From Trebonia kvetii (GTDB lineage Bacteria > Actinomycetota > Actinomycetes > Streptosporangiales > Streptosporangiaceae), in assembly GCF_007827045.1 (NCBI RefSeq), contig NZ_RPFW01000013.1, positions 18,919-82,918 of the forward strand: DNA of 64,000 nucleotides. The letters run 5' to 3'. The translations under genes and the position numbers were made by a program. The notes under the pieces are model-generated. The model did not search any database. It was given only the letters and a program-made list of their open reading frames with translations, and was not told the DNA's origin. Below, one piece after another: positions 8,442 to 17,299 of the stretch (position 1 is the stretch's first letter; each line of letters starts with the position of its first letter).

Positions 8442-9371
8442 TTAGGACTGCGCGACAGGAAGACTGCCGTACGCGCTGAGCACGGTGCGCCAGAAACGTT
8501 CCGCGTTGATCGCGGTGGCCACCCGCGCGTTGTGCGCGGCCGACGCCGAGAAGTCGGTTACCGTCATCCCCGACGTGAGCGCGCCGTGCGTCTCCACCGC
8601 GACCTGGGCGGGCGTGTACTCGAACACCGACGGGTCCGCGATGGAGACGATCGCGCACACGTCGTGCACCGGCGGCTCGCCCGTTTCGTCGTCCGCGTCC
8701 CGGTACTGCGCGAGCGCGGGCAGCAGCAGCGTGGACCCGAGCGACCCGAGCGAGCTCATCCGCTCCTGGATGGCGGCGGTGGCCCGGGCGAGCAGCGTGA
8801 CATCGAGCCCGATCATCCGCACCGACCATCCCGCGCCGAAGACGACGGCCGCCGCCTCGGGGTCGGCCCAGATGTTGAACTCGGCGGCGGGGGTGACGTT
8901 GCCGCGCGAGGCGGAACCGCCCATGATCACGAAGTCCCGCACCCAGCTCGCCAGCCGCGGCTCGCGGCGCAGCGCCAGCCCGATGTTGGTCAGCGGCCCG
9001 GTCGCGACCAGCGTGATCTCGCCTCGCGCGGCGGCGACGGTGTCGATGATGAAGTCGATGGCGTGCCCGCTTTCCGCGGACCGCCGCGGCGCGGGCAGCG
9101 CCGCGCCGCCGAGCCCCGACTCGCCGTGCACGTGGTCCGCGTGCAGCGCCGGGCGCAGCAGCGGCGCCGCGCACCCTGGTGTCACCGGCACGTCGGGCAG
9201 GCCCGCGAACGCCGCCACGGCGAGCGCGTTCGCCGTGGTCTTGGCCAGCGGCACGTTGCCCGCCACGGTGGTGATGCCGGCCAGCTCGATCTCGGGTGAG
9301 CCGGCCGCGAAGGAGATCGCGAGCGCGTCGTCGATGCCGGGGTCGCAGTCGAGGATGATGGGGATGCTCAT
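8442..9371 (-). CDS. Nucleoside hydrolase (IunH/RihA-like)
   Basis: 309 residues from the ATG at 9371. The N-terminus ILDCDPGIDDALAI has the D-x-D-x-G-x-D-D calcium-binding cluster that defines inosine-uridine nucleoside hydrolases. LVATGPLTNIGLAL and VIMGGSASRGN are the next conserved blocks, and PEFNIWADPEAA (here AEFNIWADPEAA) follows. VHDVCAIV provides the late Asp ligand. It cleaves ribonucleosides to base plus ribose in the cytosol. Longer frames upstream overlap the glyA leader and were not used. It is divergent from glyA, sharing the 112-base interval 9372-9483. Confidence 0.92.
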   Translation of the reverse strand: MSIPIILDCDPGIDDALAISFAAGSPEIELAGITTVAGNVPLAKTTANALAVAAFAGLPDVPVTPGCAAPLLRPALHADHVHGESGLGGAALPAPRRSAESGHAIDFIIDTVAAARGEITLVATGPLTNIGLALRREPRLASWVRDFVIMGGSASRGNVTPAAEFNIWADPEAAAVVFGAGWSVRMIGLDVTLLARATAAIQERMSSLGSLGSTLLLPALAQYRDADDETGEPPVHDVCAIVSIADPSVFEYTPAQVAVETHGALTSGMTVTDFSASAAHNARVATAINAERFWRTVLSAYGSLPVAQS

Positions 9372-9483
9372 GCTGCTGAGCCAATCACACCAGCCGCACC
9401 CGCCGGTTCGTTCGCCGGGGGAAAACCGCTTCCCGCCGTCCGCGAGCAGGTTGATAGCCTCTTGCACGAGGAGGTCCACCCTG

Positions 9484-10749
9484 ATGCACCAGCCGCCAAT
9501 CCCGCACATCGACGCGGAAGACCCGGAGATCGCGGGCCTGATCCACGACGAGGCCCGCCGCCAGCACGACAAGTTCCGGATGATCCCGTCGGAGAACTAT
9601 GTATCGCTCGCTGTCCTTGAGGCAGTCGGGACGGTGCTGACGAACAAGTACTCCGAGGGCTACCCGGGCCGGCGCTACTACGAGGGTCAGCAGCTCATCG
9701 ACCCGCTCGAGACGATCGCCATCGAACGCGCCAAGTCGCTGTTCGGCGCGGAGCACGCGAACGTGCAGCCGTATTCGGGCTCGCCCGCCAACCTGGCCGT
9801 CTACCTGGCCTTCGCCAAGCCAGGTGACACGGTCATGGGCCTCTCGCTGCCCATGGGCGGCCACCTGACCCACGGCGCGGCCCCGACGATCGGCGGCAAG
9901 TGGCTGCGCCCCGTGCAGTATGGCGTGCGCCGCGACACCGGCCGCATCGACCTGGACGAGGTCCGCGACATCGCGCTCCGCGAGCGCCCCAAGATCATCT
10001 TCTGCGGCGGCACCGCGCTGCCCCGCACCGTGGACTTCCCCGGTTTCGCCGCGATCGCCAAGGAGGTCGGCGCCGTCCTGGCCGCGGACATCGCGCACAT
10101 CGCCGGCCTGATTGCCGGCGGCGCGCACCCGTCCCCTGTCGGCCACGCCCCGGTGATCACCACGACCACCCACAAGACGCTGCGCGGCCCGCGCGGCGCG
10201 ATGATCATGACCGACGCCGAGCACGCGTCAGCGATCGACAAGGCCGTCTTCCCCGGTCTGCAGGGCGGTCCGCACAACCACACCACGGCCGGCATCGCCG
10301 TCGCGCTGCGCGAGGCGGCACAGCCGTCGTTCCGCGACTACGCCGCCCAGGTGGTCAAGAACGCCATCGCCCTGGCAGCCGCGCTCCAGGAGCGCGGCTA
10401 CGACCTGGTTTCCGGCGGCACCGACAACCACCTGCTGCTCGTAGACCTCGCCTCCAAGGGCATCGCTGGCAAGCCAGCCGCCAAGGCACTCGACCGGGCC
10501 GGCATGGAGCTCAACTTCAACACCGTCCCGTACGACCAGCGCAAGCCCTTCGACCCCTCAGGCATCCGCCTCGGCACCCCCGCGCTCACCACCCGCGGCC
10601 TAACCGAGGTGCACATGCCCCAGCTGGCCGCCTGGATGGACGAGGCCATCACCGCCGCCGCCAAGGACGACGAGGCCCCACTCGACCGCATAGCCGCCGA
10701 GATCCGCGACCTCCTCTCCGCCTACCCCATCCCCGGCTGGTCCGACTAG
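9484..10749 (+). CDS. glyA: Serine hydroxymethyltransferase
   Basis: 421 residues from the ATG at 9484 behind GAGGAGG. It interconverts serine and glycine while charging tetrahydrofolate with a C1 unit, using PLP. Seen: NKYSEGYPGRRYYEGQ, the PLP motif TTTTHKTLRGPRG (Lys about residue 231), DIAHIAGLIAGG, and the C-terminal IRLGTPALTTRG. All family blocks are present at normal length. The gene ends in a large hairpin and converges on the epoxide hydrolase. Confidence 0.97.
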   Translation: MHQPPIPHIDAEDPEIAGLIHDEARRQHDKFRMIPSENYVSLAVLEAVGTVLTNKYSEGYPGRRYYEGQQLIDPLETIAIERAKSLFGAEHANVQPYSGSPANLAVYLAFAKPGDTVMGLSLPMGGHLTHGAAPTIGGKWLRPVQYGVRRDTGRIDLDEVRDIALRERPKIIFCGGTALPRTVDFPGFAAIAKEVGAVLAADIAHIAGLIAGGAHPSPVGHAPVITTTTHKTLRGPRGAMIMTDAEHASAIDKAVFPGLQGGPHNHTTAGIAVALREAAQPSFRDYAAQVVKNAIALAAALQERGYDLVSGGTDNHLLLVDLASKGIAGKPAAKALDRAGMELNFNTVPYDQRKPFDPSGIRLGTPALTTRGLTEVHMPQLAAWMDEAITAAAKDDEAPLDRIAAEIRDLLSAYPIPGWSD

Positions 10750-10761
10750 CTGCAGGGGGTT

Positions 10762-10850
10762 GCGGGGCGGTGAGGTTCTCCGCGCGCAGTCGGCCGCCGA
10801 TGAACCCGATCGTCGTCCGACTGCGCGCGTCCGAACCCCATCCGCCCCGC
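10762..10850. terminator. Long hairpin between convergent glyA and epoxide hydrolase genes
   Basis: Outer arms GCGGGGCGG (10762-10770) and CCGCCCCGC (10842-10850) enclose inner perfect 13-base arms CGCGCGCAGTCGG (10781-10793) and CCGACTGCGCGCG (10817-10829). No T-run follows; it may terminate glyA and the opposing gene. Confidence 0.6.
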
Positions 10851-10949
10851 ACCAGCCAATCCACGGCCACCCCGCCCCAAACGCCGCCCCGCCCTTTGCC
10901 CGAAGGCCGCCGAGTTCCGGCATATCAGTCATAAGCCGCATACAAGACG

Positions 10950-11038
10950 CATGATCACGGAACATCGGATCCTGACGGAAGAAAACTCCCCGATTTCGGT
11001 AGAAAAGTTCCGTGATAATCAAATGTTCCGTGATCATG
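10950..11038. repeat. 16-base perfect inverted repeat with extra half copy
   Basis: CATGATCACGGAACAT (10950-10965) and its exact complement ATGTTCCGTGATCATG (11023-11038) are 57 bases apart; a partial copy GTTCCGTGATAATCA lies at 11007-11021 and GTTCCGTG recurs near 11062. The DNA is AT-rich and gene-free (10851-11122). It could be an intergenic repeat family, a remnant of a small mobile element, or a second bidirectional terminator. Confidence 0.5.
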
Positions 11039-11122
11039 TTCGAATTAAAGTGGCATAGAGGGTTCCGTGGCGAACACGTGATCACAGTGACGCTGCTGAC
11101 CCCGATGGCTCCGGCCGGGCGG

Positions 11123-12343
11123 TCAGAAAAGCTCCATCAGCCACGCCGGGAAGCCGTGTAACCCCGTCGCCAGCGCCCGGTACGGCCGGAAGAAGTCCCG
11201 TAGCTCCTGCGCGTACAGCTCTGGTTCCTCGAACGGCGCGAAGTGACCGCCGCGCGGCATCTCCGTCACCCGCACCACGTTCGCCACCCGTTCCAGCCAA
11301 GCGCGCGGCGGCTGGCCGATGTCGCCGGGGAACAGCGCGAACCCCGACGGCACCTCGACCCGCCTGGCCAGCTGTGACGGCGGGATCACGGCATTCGCGT
11401 GATACATCCGCATCGAGGACCCGATGGTCCCGGTGAGCCAGTAGATCGTGACGTTCGTGAGGATCTCATCCCTAGTGAAAGAACGCTCCACGTCGCCGCC
11501 GCAGTCGCTCCACGCCCGCAGCTTCTCCACGATCCAGGCGGCAAGCCCGGCCGGCGAGTCAGTGAGCCCGAACGCGGCGGTCTGCGGCTTCGTCCGGTGC
11601 ATCGCGGAGTAGCTGCCCTCCGCCGCGCTCCATGACGCCATGCTCGAGAGCCAAGCCCGCTCCTGCGGACTCAGCGAGGCCGGGTCGCCGGCGAAGAACG
11701 GCACACCCGCGTCGGTGCGGTGGACGGCCACTACTCGGTCGGGGTAGTCGAGCCCCAGGTAGCGGCTCACGTGGCTGCCGATGTCGCCGCCCGCTGCGCC
11801 GAACCGCCGGTAGCCGAGCACGCTCATGAGCGAGGCCCACAGGCCGGCCGCCGCGACGGAGTCGAGCGGCGCGCCAGCAGGCCTGCCTGAGTACCCGTAG
11901 CCAGGCATGTCCGGCACGACCACGTCGAACGCGTCGGCGGGGTCGCCGCCATGCGCGGCCGGGTCGGTGAGCAGCGGGATGACCTTCGCGTACCGCCAGA
12001 ACGAGTCGGGCCAGCCGTGGCTGAGCACAAGCGGCAGCACCGGGTCGGGCGGAGCGGCCGCCCGGACGTGCGCGAAATGGATCAGCGAGTCGCCCAGCCG
12101 GACACGGAAGCGCGGGAACCGGAAGAGCGCCTCCTCCTGCGCCTGCCAGTCGAAATCGTCCGCCCAGTAGGCGACGAGCTCGCGGAGGTAGCCGAGGTCT
12201 GTCCCGAGCGACCACCCGGCGTCCCGCGGCGCGTCCGGCAAGCGCGTCCCGCGCAGCCGGGCGCGGAGATCGTCAAGGTCCGCGGGCGCGGCCCGCTCGG
12301 TGAACGGTTCTGGGCGTGGCGAGACGTCCGGCATGATCCGCAT
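11123..12343 (-). CDS. Epoxide hydrolase (EHN-domain alpha/beta hydrolase)
   Basis: 406 residues. The N-terminal EHN lid (DLDDLRARLRGTRLPD) is followed by an alpha/beta hydrolase core: LSHGWPDSFWRY is the oxyanion-hole segment, GAAGGDIGSHVSRYL the nucleophile elbow (Asp after GG), and MPRGGHFAPFEEPE the catalytic His. It would open epoxides to diols in the cytosol. A second ATG at 12334 is possible. It converges with glyA and is divergent from the DUF6504-dnaE2 unit. Confidence 0.92.
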   Translation of the reverse strand: MRIMPDVSPRPEPFTERAAPADLDDLRARLRGTRLPDAPRDAGWSLGTDLGYLRELVAYWADDFDWQAQEEALFRFPRFRVRLGDSLIHFAHVRAAAPPDPVLPLVLSHGWPDSFWRYAKVIPLLTDPAAHGGDPADAFDVVVPDMPGYGYSGRPAGAPLDSVAAAGLWASLMSVLGYRRFGAAGGDIGSHVSRYLGLDYPDRVVAVHRTDAGVPFFAGDPASLSPQERAWLSSMASWSAAEGSYSAMHRTKPQTAAFGLTDSPAGLAAWIVEKLRAWSDCGGDVERSFTRDEILTNVTIYWLTGTIGSSMRMYHANAVIPPSQLARRVEVPSGFALFPGDIGQPPRAWLERVANVVRVTEMPRGGHFAPFEEPELYAQELRDFFRPYRALATGLHGFPAWLMELF

Positions 12344-12467
12344 CCTAACCCGAAGCGGACGCGTGAAGCAGCGATGACAACGCGAGACAGTGCCCGATAT
12401 GTCCCAGATTCAACCCATACAGTCGGCGATTACTGTGCGTCAAAGTTGCCAGCGTTACCGGTGATAT

Positions 12468-12499
12468 TTGACTGTCTGTTCGAGTGAACTTATATTCGA
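12468..12499 (+). promoter_or_regulatory. Promoter with SOS-box-like element before DUF6504-dnaE2
   Basis: TTGACT (12468-12473) and TATATT (12491-12496) are near-consensus -35 and -10 boxes with exact 17-base spacing. The -10 is overlapped by TGAACTTATATTCGA (12485-12499), an imperfect version of the actinobacterial LexA site (GAAC-N4-GTTC core). Repression by LexA would suit a damage-inducible mutasome, but the box has mismatches. Confidence 0.5.
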
Positions 12500-12625
12500 T
12501 CACATTGTTGGGTTCGCCGGGTCGGGCGAATACATGGTTACGCCCGTCTTCCCCCGGGCGGCCGGCCCCGCGCGAGTCACGCCACGCGGTGCCGGTGGCG
12601 TTACGTGCGGAAGTGCAGGACGGCT

Positions 12626-12907
12626 ATGGGCAGGGTGTACGGCGATCCGGTCGAGGTCCACACGAGGCAGGACGGGAGGCCAGTCCGGTTCGCCTGGCGC
12701 GGACGGCTCTATGCCGTGCGCGCGGTCCAGGAGCACTGGATAGTCAACCGTGCCTGGTGGCGAGAGTCCGTCCCGGTCCCCGCGCACCCGGAGCTTGAGT
12801 TCTGGCGGGTGGAGGCGTCGCCAGGCCAGGACCAGCCGACTGGGATCTATGAGCTCCGCAGGGACATCGCCGCGGGCACCTGGACGCTGCGCAGGATCGA
12901 CGACTGA
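12626..12907 (+). CDS. DUF6504 family protein of the mutasome locus
   Basis: 93 residues from ATG 12626, where the conserved sequence begins (GRVYGDPVEVHT); the GTG at 12605 is an alternative. The core is GRPVRFAWRGRLYAVRAVQE and the end IYELRRDIAAGTWTLRRIDD. DUF6504 proteins sit between imuB and dnaE2 in many actinobacteria and are also found fused to ImuB. Here the stop overlaps the dnaE2 start by one base (TGATG), while imuB itself is absent. Confidence 0.82.
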   Translation: MGRVYGDPVEVHTRQDGRPVRFAWRGRLYAVRAVQEHWIVNRAWWRESVPVPAHPELEFWRVEASPGQDQPTGIYELRRDIAAGTWTLRRIDD

Positions 12908-15900
12908 TGCCGGCGCCACCCGGAGCACCCGGAACACCCAGAGCACCCGGAGCACCCGGAGCCCGCACGGAGTTCACCCACCTGCACGTCGCGTCGTCGT
13001 TCTCGCTGCGCTACGGCACGGCGACCCCGCGCGCGCTTGCCGCCAGGGCGGCGGACCTCGGCATGCCGGCCCTCGCGCTTACCGACCGCGACGGCCTCTA
13101 CGGCGCGTTCAAGCACGTCCAAGCCTGCGCCGACGTCGGCATCAAGGCACTGCTCGGCGCCGACCTCGCGTTGGTGCCCGCCAAAACGACCACGCCGGAG
13201 CGCAGAAGCCGCCAGCAAGCCCAGCAAGCCCAGCAAGCCCAGCCACGCCAGCAAGGCAAGCGAAGCCAGCAAGGCCCGCCCGGCCGGGTGACGCTGCTCG
13301 CGGCCGGCCAGGCAGGCTGGGCCTCGCTGTGCCGCCTCGTCTCCGCCGCCCATGCCTGGACGGCGGCGGAGGCGGATCGCGAGCTCCGCGCGGCCGACGA
13401 TGACGTCCCCGCGGTCACCAAGGAACTGATCGCGGAGTACGCCGACGGCCTTGTCGTGCTGCTCGGCCCGTCGAGCGACGTCGGCCAGGCGGTCGCCGCC
13501 CGCCGTCAGGACCTGGCAAGGCAGCGACTCGACCGCTGGCGCCACCTCGGCGTCACCCCCGTCGTGGAGATCGTCGATCACCTGGACCACAAGTCCACGT
13601 TCCGTGCCGCCAGGATGGCCGAACTCGCCCGCGACAGCAGAACAAAAGCCGTGCTCACCAACGCGGTCCGCTACCTGGACCCGGTGGACAGCCTGGCCGC
13701 CCAGGTGCTCGACGCGGCGCGGCACCTGGTACCGCTCGGCTCGCCGAGGCTGGTCCCGCACAACGGCCGCGCCTACCTCGCCGGCCCGGACGACATGACC
13801 GTCATCGCCAGCCGCGTCGCCGGCGCGATGACCGGTCCGGGCACCGCGAGCGCCGCCACGCTGCTGCTCGGCGAGACCGCGGAACTGGCCGACCGCTGCG
13901 TGCTCGACCCGGCCCGTGACCTCGGGGTCGGCGCCCACCACCTGCCGGAAATCATGGGCAGCGCGCACGATCAGTACCAGGAACTGCGCGACCGGTGCGA
14001 GTACGCGATCCTGCACGGCCAGTACCGCACGGCGAGGCCCGACGGCCGCCCGCGCGGCATCAGCAGGATCCGGGCGGCGCATAACGCCCGTGAAAGGCTC
14101 GAGCATGAGCTCGACATCATTGCCAAGACAGGCATGGCCGGCTACTTCCTTACCGTGGCCGACGTGGCGGACCGGATCAGGCAGGCCGGCATCCGCTGCG
14201 CGATCAGGGGCTCGGGTGCGGGCAGCTTCGTCAACCACCTGCTCGGCATCAGCGCGATCGACCCGCTCGAGCACGACCTGCTGATGGAGCGCTTCCTGTC
14301 ACCGATCAGGAGCACGCTGCCCGACATCGACCTGGACGTGGAGTCGGCCCGCCGCCTCGACGCGTACCGCATCATCTTCGACCGCTACGGGAAGGAGCGC
14401 ACCGCCTGCGTCAGCATGATGGAGACCTACCGGGCGCGCAGCGCGATCAGGGACGTGGCCGCCGCGATGTCGCTGCCGCCCGACGAGATCGGCGCGATCG
14501 CCAAGTCCTTCCCGCACATCCGCGCCAAGCACATTTCTGCGGCCCTGACCGAGCTGCCGGAACTCCGGAGGTCAAGGCTCAACCAAGATCAGCTAGCAAC
14601 GATTTTCAAGCTGGCCGAACAGCTCGACGGCCTGCCGCGGCACGTCGCCATGCACCCGTGCGGCGTGCTGCTTTCCGACCGGTCACTGCTGAACCGCACC
14701 GCCGTCCAGGAAAGCGCCGAAGGCTTCCCGCTCAGCCAGCTCGACAAGGACGACGCGGAGATCGCCGGGGTGATCAAGCTCGACGTGCTCGGCGTCCGCA
14801 TGCAGTCCGCGATGGCGCACACGCTCACCGAGATCCGCCGCACCACCGAAGAAAGGGTCGACATCGACGCGATCGCCCGCGACGACAAGCCCACCTACGC
14901 GATGATCCAGCGGTCGGACACGATCGGCTGCTTCCAGATCGAGTCACCAGGCCAGCGCGAGCTGGTGAAGAAGCTGGCGCCGCGCGACGTCGGTGACCTG
15001 ATCGTCGACATCTCGCTGTTCCGGCCAGGCCCGGTCAACTCCGACATGATCGGCCCGTTCCTGCGCACCAGGCACGGCCTCGCCGAGCCCCGCTACCCGC
15101 ACGAGAAGCTGGAGAAGGCGCTGCGGGAGACCGGGGGAGTGGTGGTCTTCCACGAGCAGGTGCTGCGGATCATCGACGTGATGACCGACTGCGGCCTGGC
15201 CGAAGCGGACCTGGTCCGCCGCCACCTGTCCACCGAGGGCGGCCCGGACCGCACCGCACCGTGGTTCCGCGCGCAGTCCCTGGCACGGGGCTTCGACCCG
15301 GTGACGGTGGAGCGCGTCTGGCAGGTGGTCGCGGCGTTCGGCGGCTTCGGTTTCTGCAAGGCGCACGCCGCCGCGTTCGCGATCCCCGTCTACCAGTCGG
15401 CGTGGCTCAAGCACCACTATCCGGCCGCCTTCTTCGCGGGCGTGCTCACCCACGACCCAGGCATGTACCCCAAGCGCGTCATCATCGCCGACGCCCGCCT
15501 GTCCGGCGTCCATGTCCTCCCGGTAGACGTCAACTTCTCCGCCGCCGACTGGACAGTTGCCTCCCGGGGGGACACAGTGCCCCCCGGGGGGACCCCAGGC
15601 TCCGATGGCCTGTACCCCCCGAAAGGCGAAGAACCAAACCCGTCATCCCGAACGGGTTCAGTCAACTCCATCTCCCGCCCGCAATCTCCGCCGAGCCCGC
15701 CGGCCCGCCGCAGGCTAGAGACCTCCGGCCCCCTCCAGGCACTCCGCGGTTACCTCCCGGGCGGACACAGTGCCACTGAGGGCAATCCGCCAGGTAAGCC
15801 GCAGCAGGAGGAAGCCGCCTCTCCCCAGGCGATCCGCTGCTCTCTTCGCGAGATCAAGGGCATCAGCGACGCCGAGATCGCCCGCATCGTCTCCGGCCAG

Positions 15901-17079
15901 CCGTATGTCAGCCTGCGTGACTTCTGGAACCGCGCCCGCGTCTCCCGCCCCGTAGCGGAACGCCTGGTCCTCATCGGCGCCTTCGACTCGCTCTACGCCG
16001 CCATCCCGGCGGACGCGCCCAACGTGCTAATGCCGCCCTCCTCGCCAAGCACGCCCCGCCGGGCCCCCCAGCTTTCCCCTGACATCCCGCGTTCCCCTGA
16101 CATCCCGCGTTTCGCCGGCGTGCTGCCGCCTCAGCCTCCGCTCCGCCCGTCCCGGCGCGACCTGCTCGCGCGGGTGGGCGTGCTCGCCAGGCAGTCCCCG
16201 CCGGCCCGGACCGGTTCCGTCACCCTGGACCTGTTCACCAGCGCCGGCGCCGGGGCCGTCGACGCCGAGCTGGCCGACGGAATGGCGGACCTCGTACCCG
16301 CCGGCGAGCTCAGGGAGCTCGACCAGCAGGAACGCGTGGCGGCCGAACTCGAGATCCTCGGCTTCGACGTCAGCCAGCACGTGCTGACCTTCTACGACAC
16401 CCTCCTCGCGGAGCTGGGCGTGGTCCGCTCGGCGCGGCTCGCGGACCGGGAGAACGGTGAGACGATCCTGGTCGCCGGCGCCAAGGTGGCGACCCAGACG
16501 CCGGCGGTCCGCTCTGGCCAGCGGATCATCTTCGCCTCGCTCGACGACGCGGTGGGCCTGGTGGACCTGGCGTTCTTCGAGTCGGTGCAGGACCGCTGCG
16601 CGGCCAGGCTCTTCGGCTCCTGGCTGCTGCTCGTTCGCGGCCGGGTCCGCCGGGCAGGCGCCGGCCCGATGGCCGTCACCGTCAACGGGGCCGAATGCTG
16701 GGACCTCCCCGCCTTGGAGGAGATCAGGATCGCCAGTGGCATGACGGCTGTCCGCGCCGCGATGGCCGCCGGCGACGTGGGCCCAGGCGCTCACCTAACC
16801 GGCCCGTCGGACCCAGGCCAAGCGGGTCGATCCGGCCAAGCGGGCCGGACAGGTCCCGGCTCCGCCGGCCGGACAGGCCGCCGGGTCCCGGTCCCCGCCG
16901 CCCAGGCCGCCGCCACCGCGGCAGACGGTGACCCAGGCGCCCCCGCCCGCCCGGTCGTCTTCGGCAACGGCTTCGTCCTTTCCCCCTACGCCGAGACCGG
17001 CTCCCCGGGCGGCAGCATCAAGCGCCCGCCCCGCACCCTCTGGCACGCCAGCCCCGGCAGCACCGCCACCCCGGATTAG
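12907..17079 (+). CDS. dnaE2: Error-prone DNA polymerase III alpha-like subunit DnaE2 with low-complexity insertions
   Basis: 1390 residues, about 200 more than usual. The PHP domain starts with FTHLHVASSFSLRYG; the palm has LPDIDLDVESARRL, with the catalytic Asp pair, and VIKLDVLGVRMQSAMAH for the third Asp; FQIESPGQRELV, ISLFRPGPVNSDM and FGFCKAHAAAFA are diagnostic of DnaE2. It performs mutagenic translesion synthesis, normally with ImuA'/ImuB. Extra material is a 9-base minisatellite at the start (Gly-Ala-Pro repeats), a Gln/Ala-rich insert in the PHP domain (13195-13290), a ~95-residue Pro/Ser-rich insert around residues 885-975 (15560-15840) and a Gly/Pro/Arg tail. The frame stays open throughout, so it is probably functional. 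Confidence 0.93.
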   Translation: MPAPPGAPGTPRAPGAPGARTEFTHLHVASSFSLRYGTATPRALAARAADLGMPALALTDRDGLYGAFKHVQACADVGIKALLGADLALVPAKTTTPERRSRQQAQQAQQAQPRQQGKRSQQGPPGRVTLLAAGQAGWASLCRLVSAAHAWTAAEADRELRAADDDVPAVTKELIAEYADGLVVLLGPSSDVGQAVAARRQDLARQRLDRWRHLGVTPVVEIVDHLDHKSTFRAARMAELARDSRTKAVLTNAVRYLDPVDSLAAQVLDAARHLVPLGSPRLVPHNGRAYLAGPDDMTVIASRVAGAMTGPGTASAATLLLGETAELADRCVLDPARDLGVGAHHLPEIMGSAHDQYQELRDRCEYAILHGQYRTARPDGRPRGISRIRAAHNARERLEHELDIIAKTGMAGYFLTVADVADRIRQAGIRCAIRGSGAGSFVNHLLGISAIDPLEHDLLMERFLSPIRSTLPDIDLDVESARRLDAYRIIFDRYGKERTACVSMMETYRARSAIRDVAAAMSLPPDEIGAIAKSFPHIRAKHISAALTELPELRRSRLNQDQLATIFKLAEQLDGLPRHVAMHPCGVLLSDRSLLNRTAVQESAEGFPLSQLDKDDAEIAGVIKLDVLGVRMQSAMAHTLTEIRRTTEERVDIDAIARDDKPTYAMIQRSDTIGCFQIESPGQRELVKKLAPRDVGDLIVDISLFRPGPVNSDMIGPFLRTRHGLAEPRYPHEKLEKALRETGGVVVFHEQVLRIIDVMTDCGLAEADLVRRHLSTEGGPDRTAPWFRAQSLARGFDPVTVERVWQVVAAFGGFGFCKAHAAAFAIPVYQSAWLKHHYPAAFFAGVLTHDPGMYPKRVIIADARLSGVHVLPVDVNFSAADWTVASRGDTVPPGGTPGSDGLYPPKGEEPNPSSRTGSVNSISRPQSPPSPPARRRLETSGPLQALRGYLPGGHSATEGNPPGKPQQEEAASPQAIRCSLREIKGISDAEIARIVSGQPYVSLRDFWNRARVSRPVAERLVLIGAFDSLYAAIPADAPNVLMPPSSPSTPRRAPQLSPDIPRSPDIPRFAGVLPPQPPLRPSRRDLLARVGVLARQSPPARTGSVTLDLFTSAGAGAVDAELADGMADLVPAGELRELDQQERVAAELEILGFDVSQHVLTFYDTLLAELGVVRSARLADRENGETILVAGAKVATQTPAVRSGQRIIFASLDDAVGLVDLAFFESVQDRCAARLFGSWLLLVRGRVRRAGAGPMAVTVNGAECWDLPALEEIRIASGMTAVRAAMAAGDVGPGAHLTGPSDPGQAGRSGQAGRTGPGSAGRTGRRVPVPAAQAAATAADGDPGAPARPVVFGNGFVLSPYAETGSPGGSIKRPPRTLWHASPGSTATPD
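12916..12965. repeat. 9-base minisatellite at the dnaE2 start
   Basis: About five tandem near-copies of GGAGCACCC within the first codons of dnaE2, encoding Gly-Ala-Pro units; copy number changes in steps of three codons keep the frame. Confidence 0.7.
13211..13275. repeat. 9-base tandem repeat inside dnaE2 (Gln/Ala-rich linker)
   Basis: Units of CCAGCAAGC repeat with drift across the PHP-domain insertion, encoding a Gln-Ala-rich linker. Absent from typical DnaE2. Confidence 0.7.
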
Positions 17080-17162
17080 TGCACGTGCGGACTCGCTCCG
17101 GCTGCGACGCCTCCATCATCTCTGCTTACCCGGCGACCACGCATTCCGGTCATAACGGTCAC

Positions 17163-17222
17163 AAAAGTGGTCACCAGCTAAGCAAAGCGGAGAAAAGTGG
17201 TCACCGGCTGAGCAAAGCCGCG
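17163..17222. repeat. Two tandem 30-base repeats upstream of the cysG-like gene
   Basis: Copies at 17163-17192 and 17193-17222 share AAAAGTGGTCACC, GCT, and AGCAAAGC with four differences. They occupy the gap between dnaE2 and the cysG-like gene (17080-17299), which has no gene. They may be regulatory or simple duplication. Confidence 0.6.
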
Positions 17223-17299
17223 CCGCGACGGCACGAGACCAGGCACACCAGCACCGGGCCGGAGGCTCGCCGGGCCTGCCGCCGAGGTAACCTGCCGCC

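Noticed and set aside
8485..9483. 333-codon N-terminal extension of glyA
   Set aside because: It is antisense to the nucleoside hydrolase; the ATG at 9484 has a strong ribosome site and the normal family N-terminus.
13195..13290. CRISPR-like array in the repeated dnaE2 segment
   Set aside because: The units are 9 bases with no spacers and keep the reading frame.
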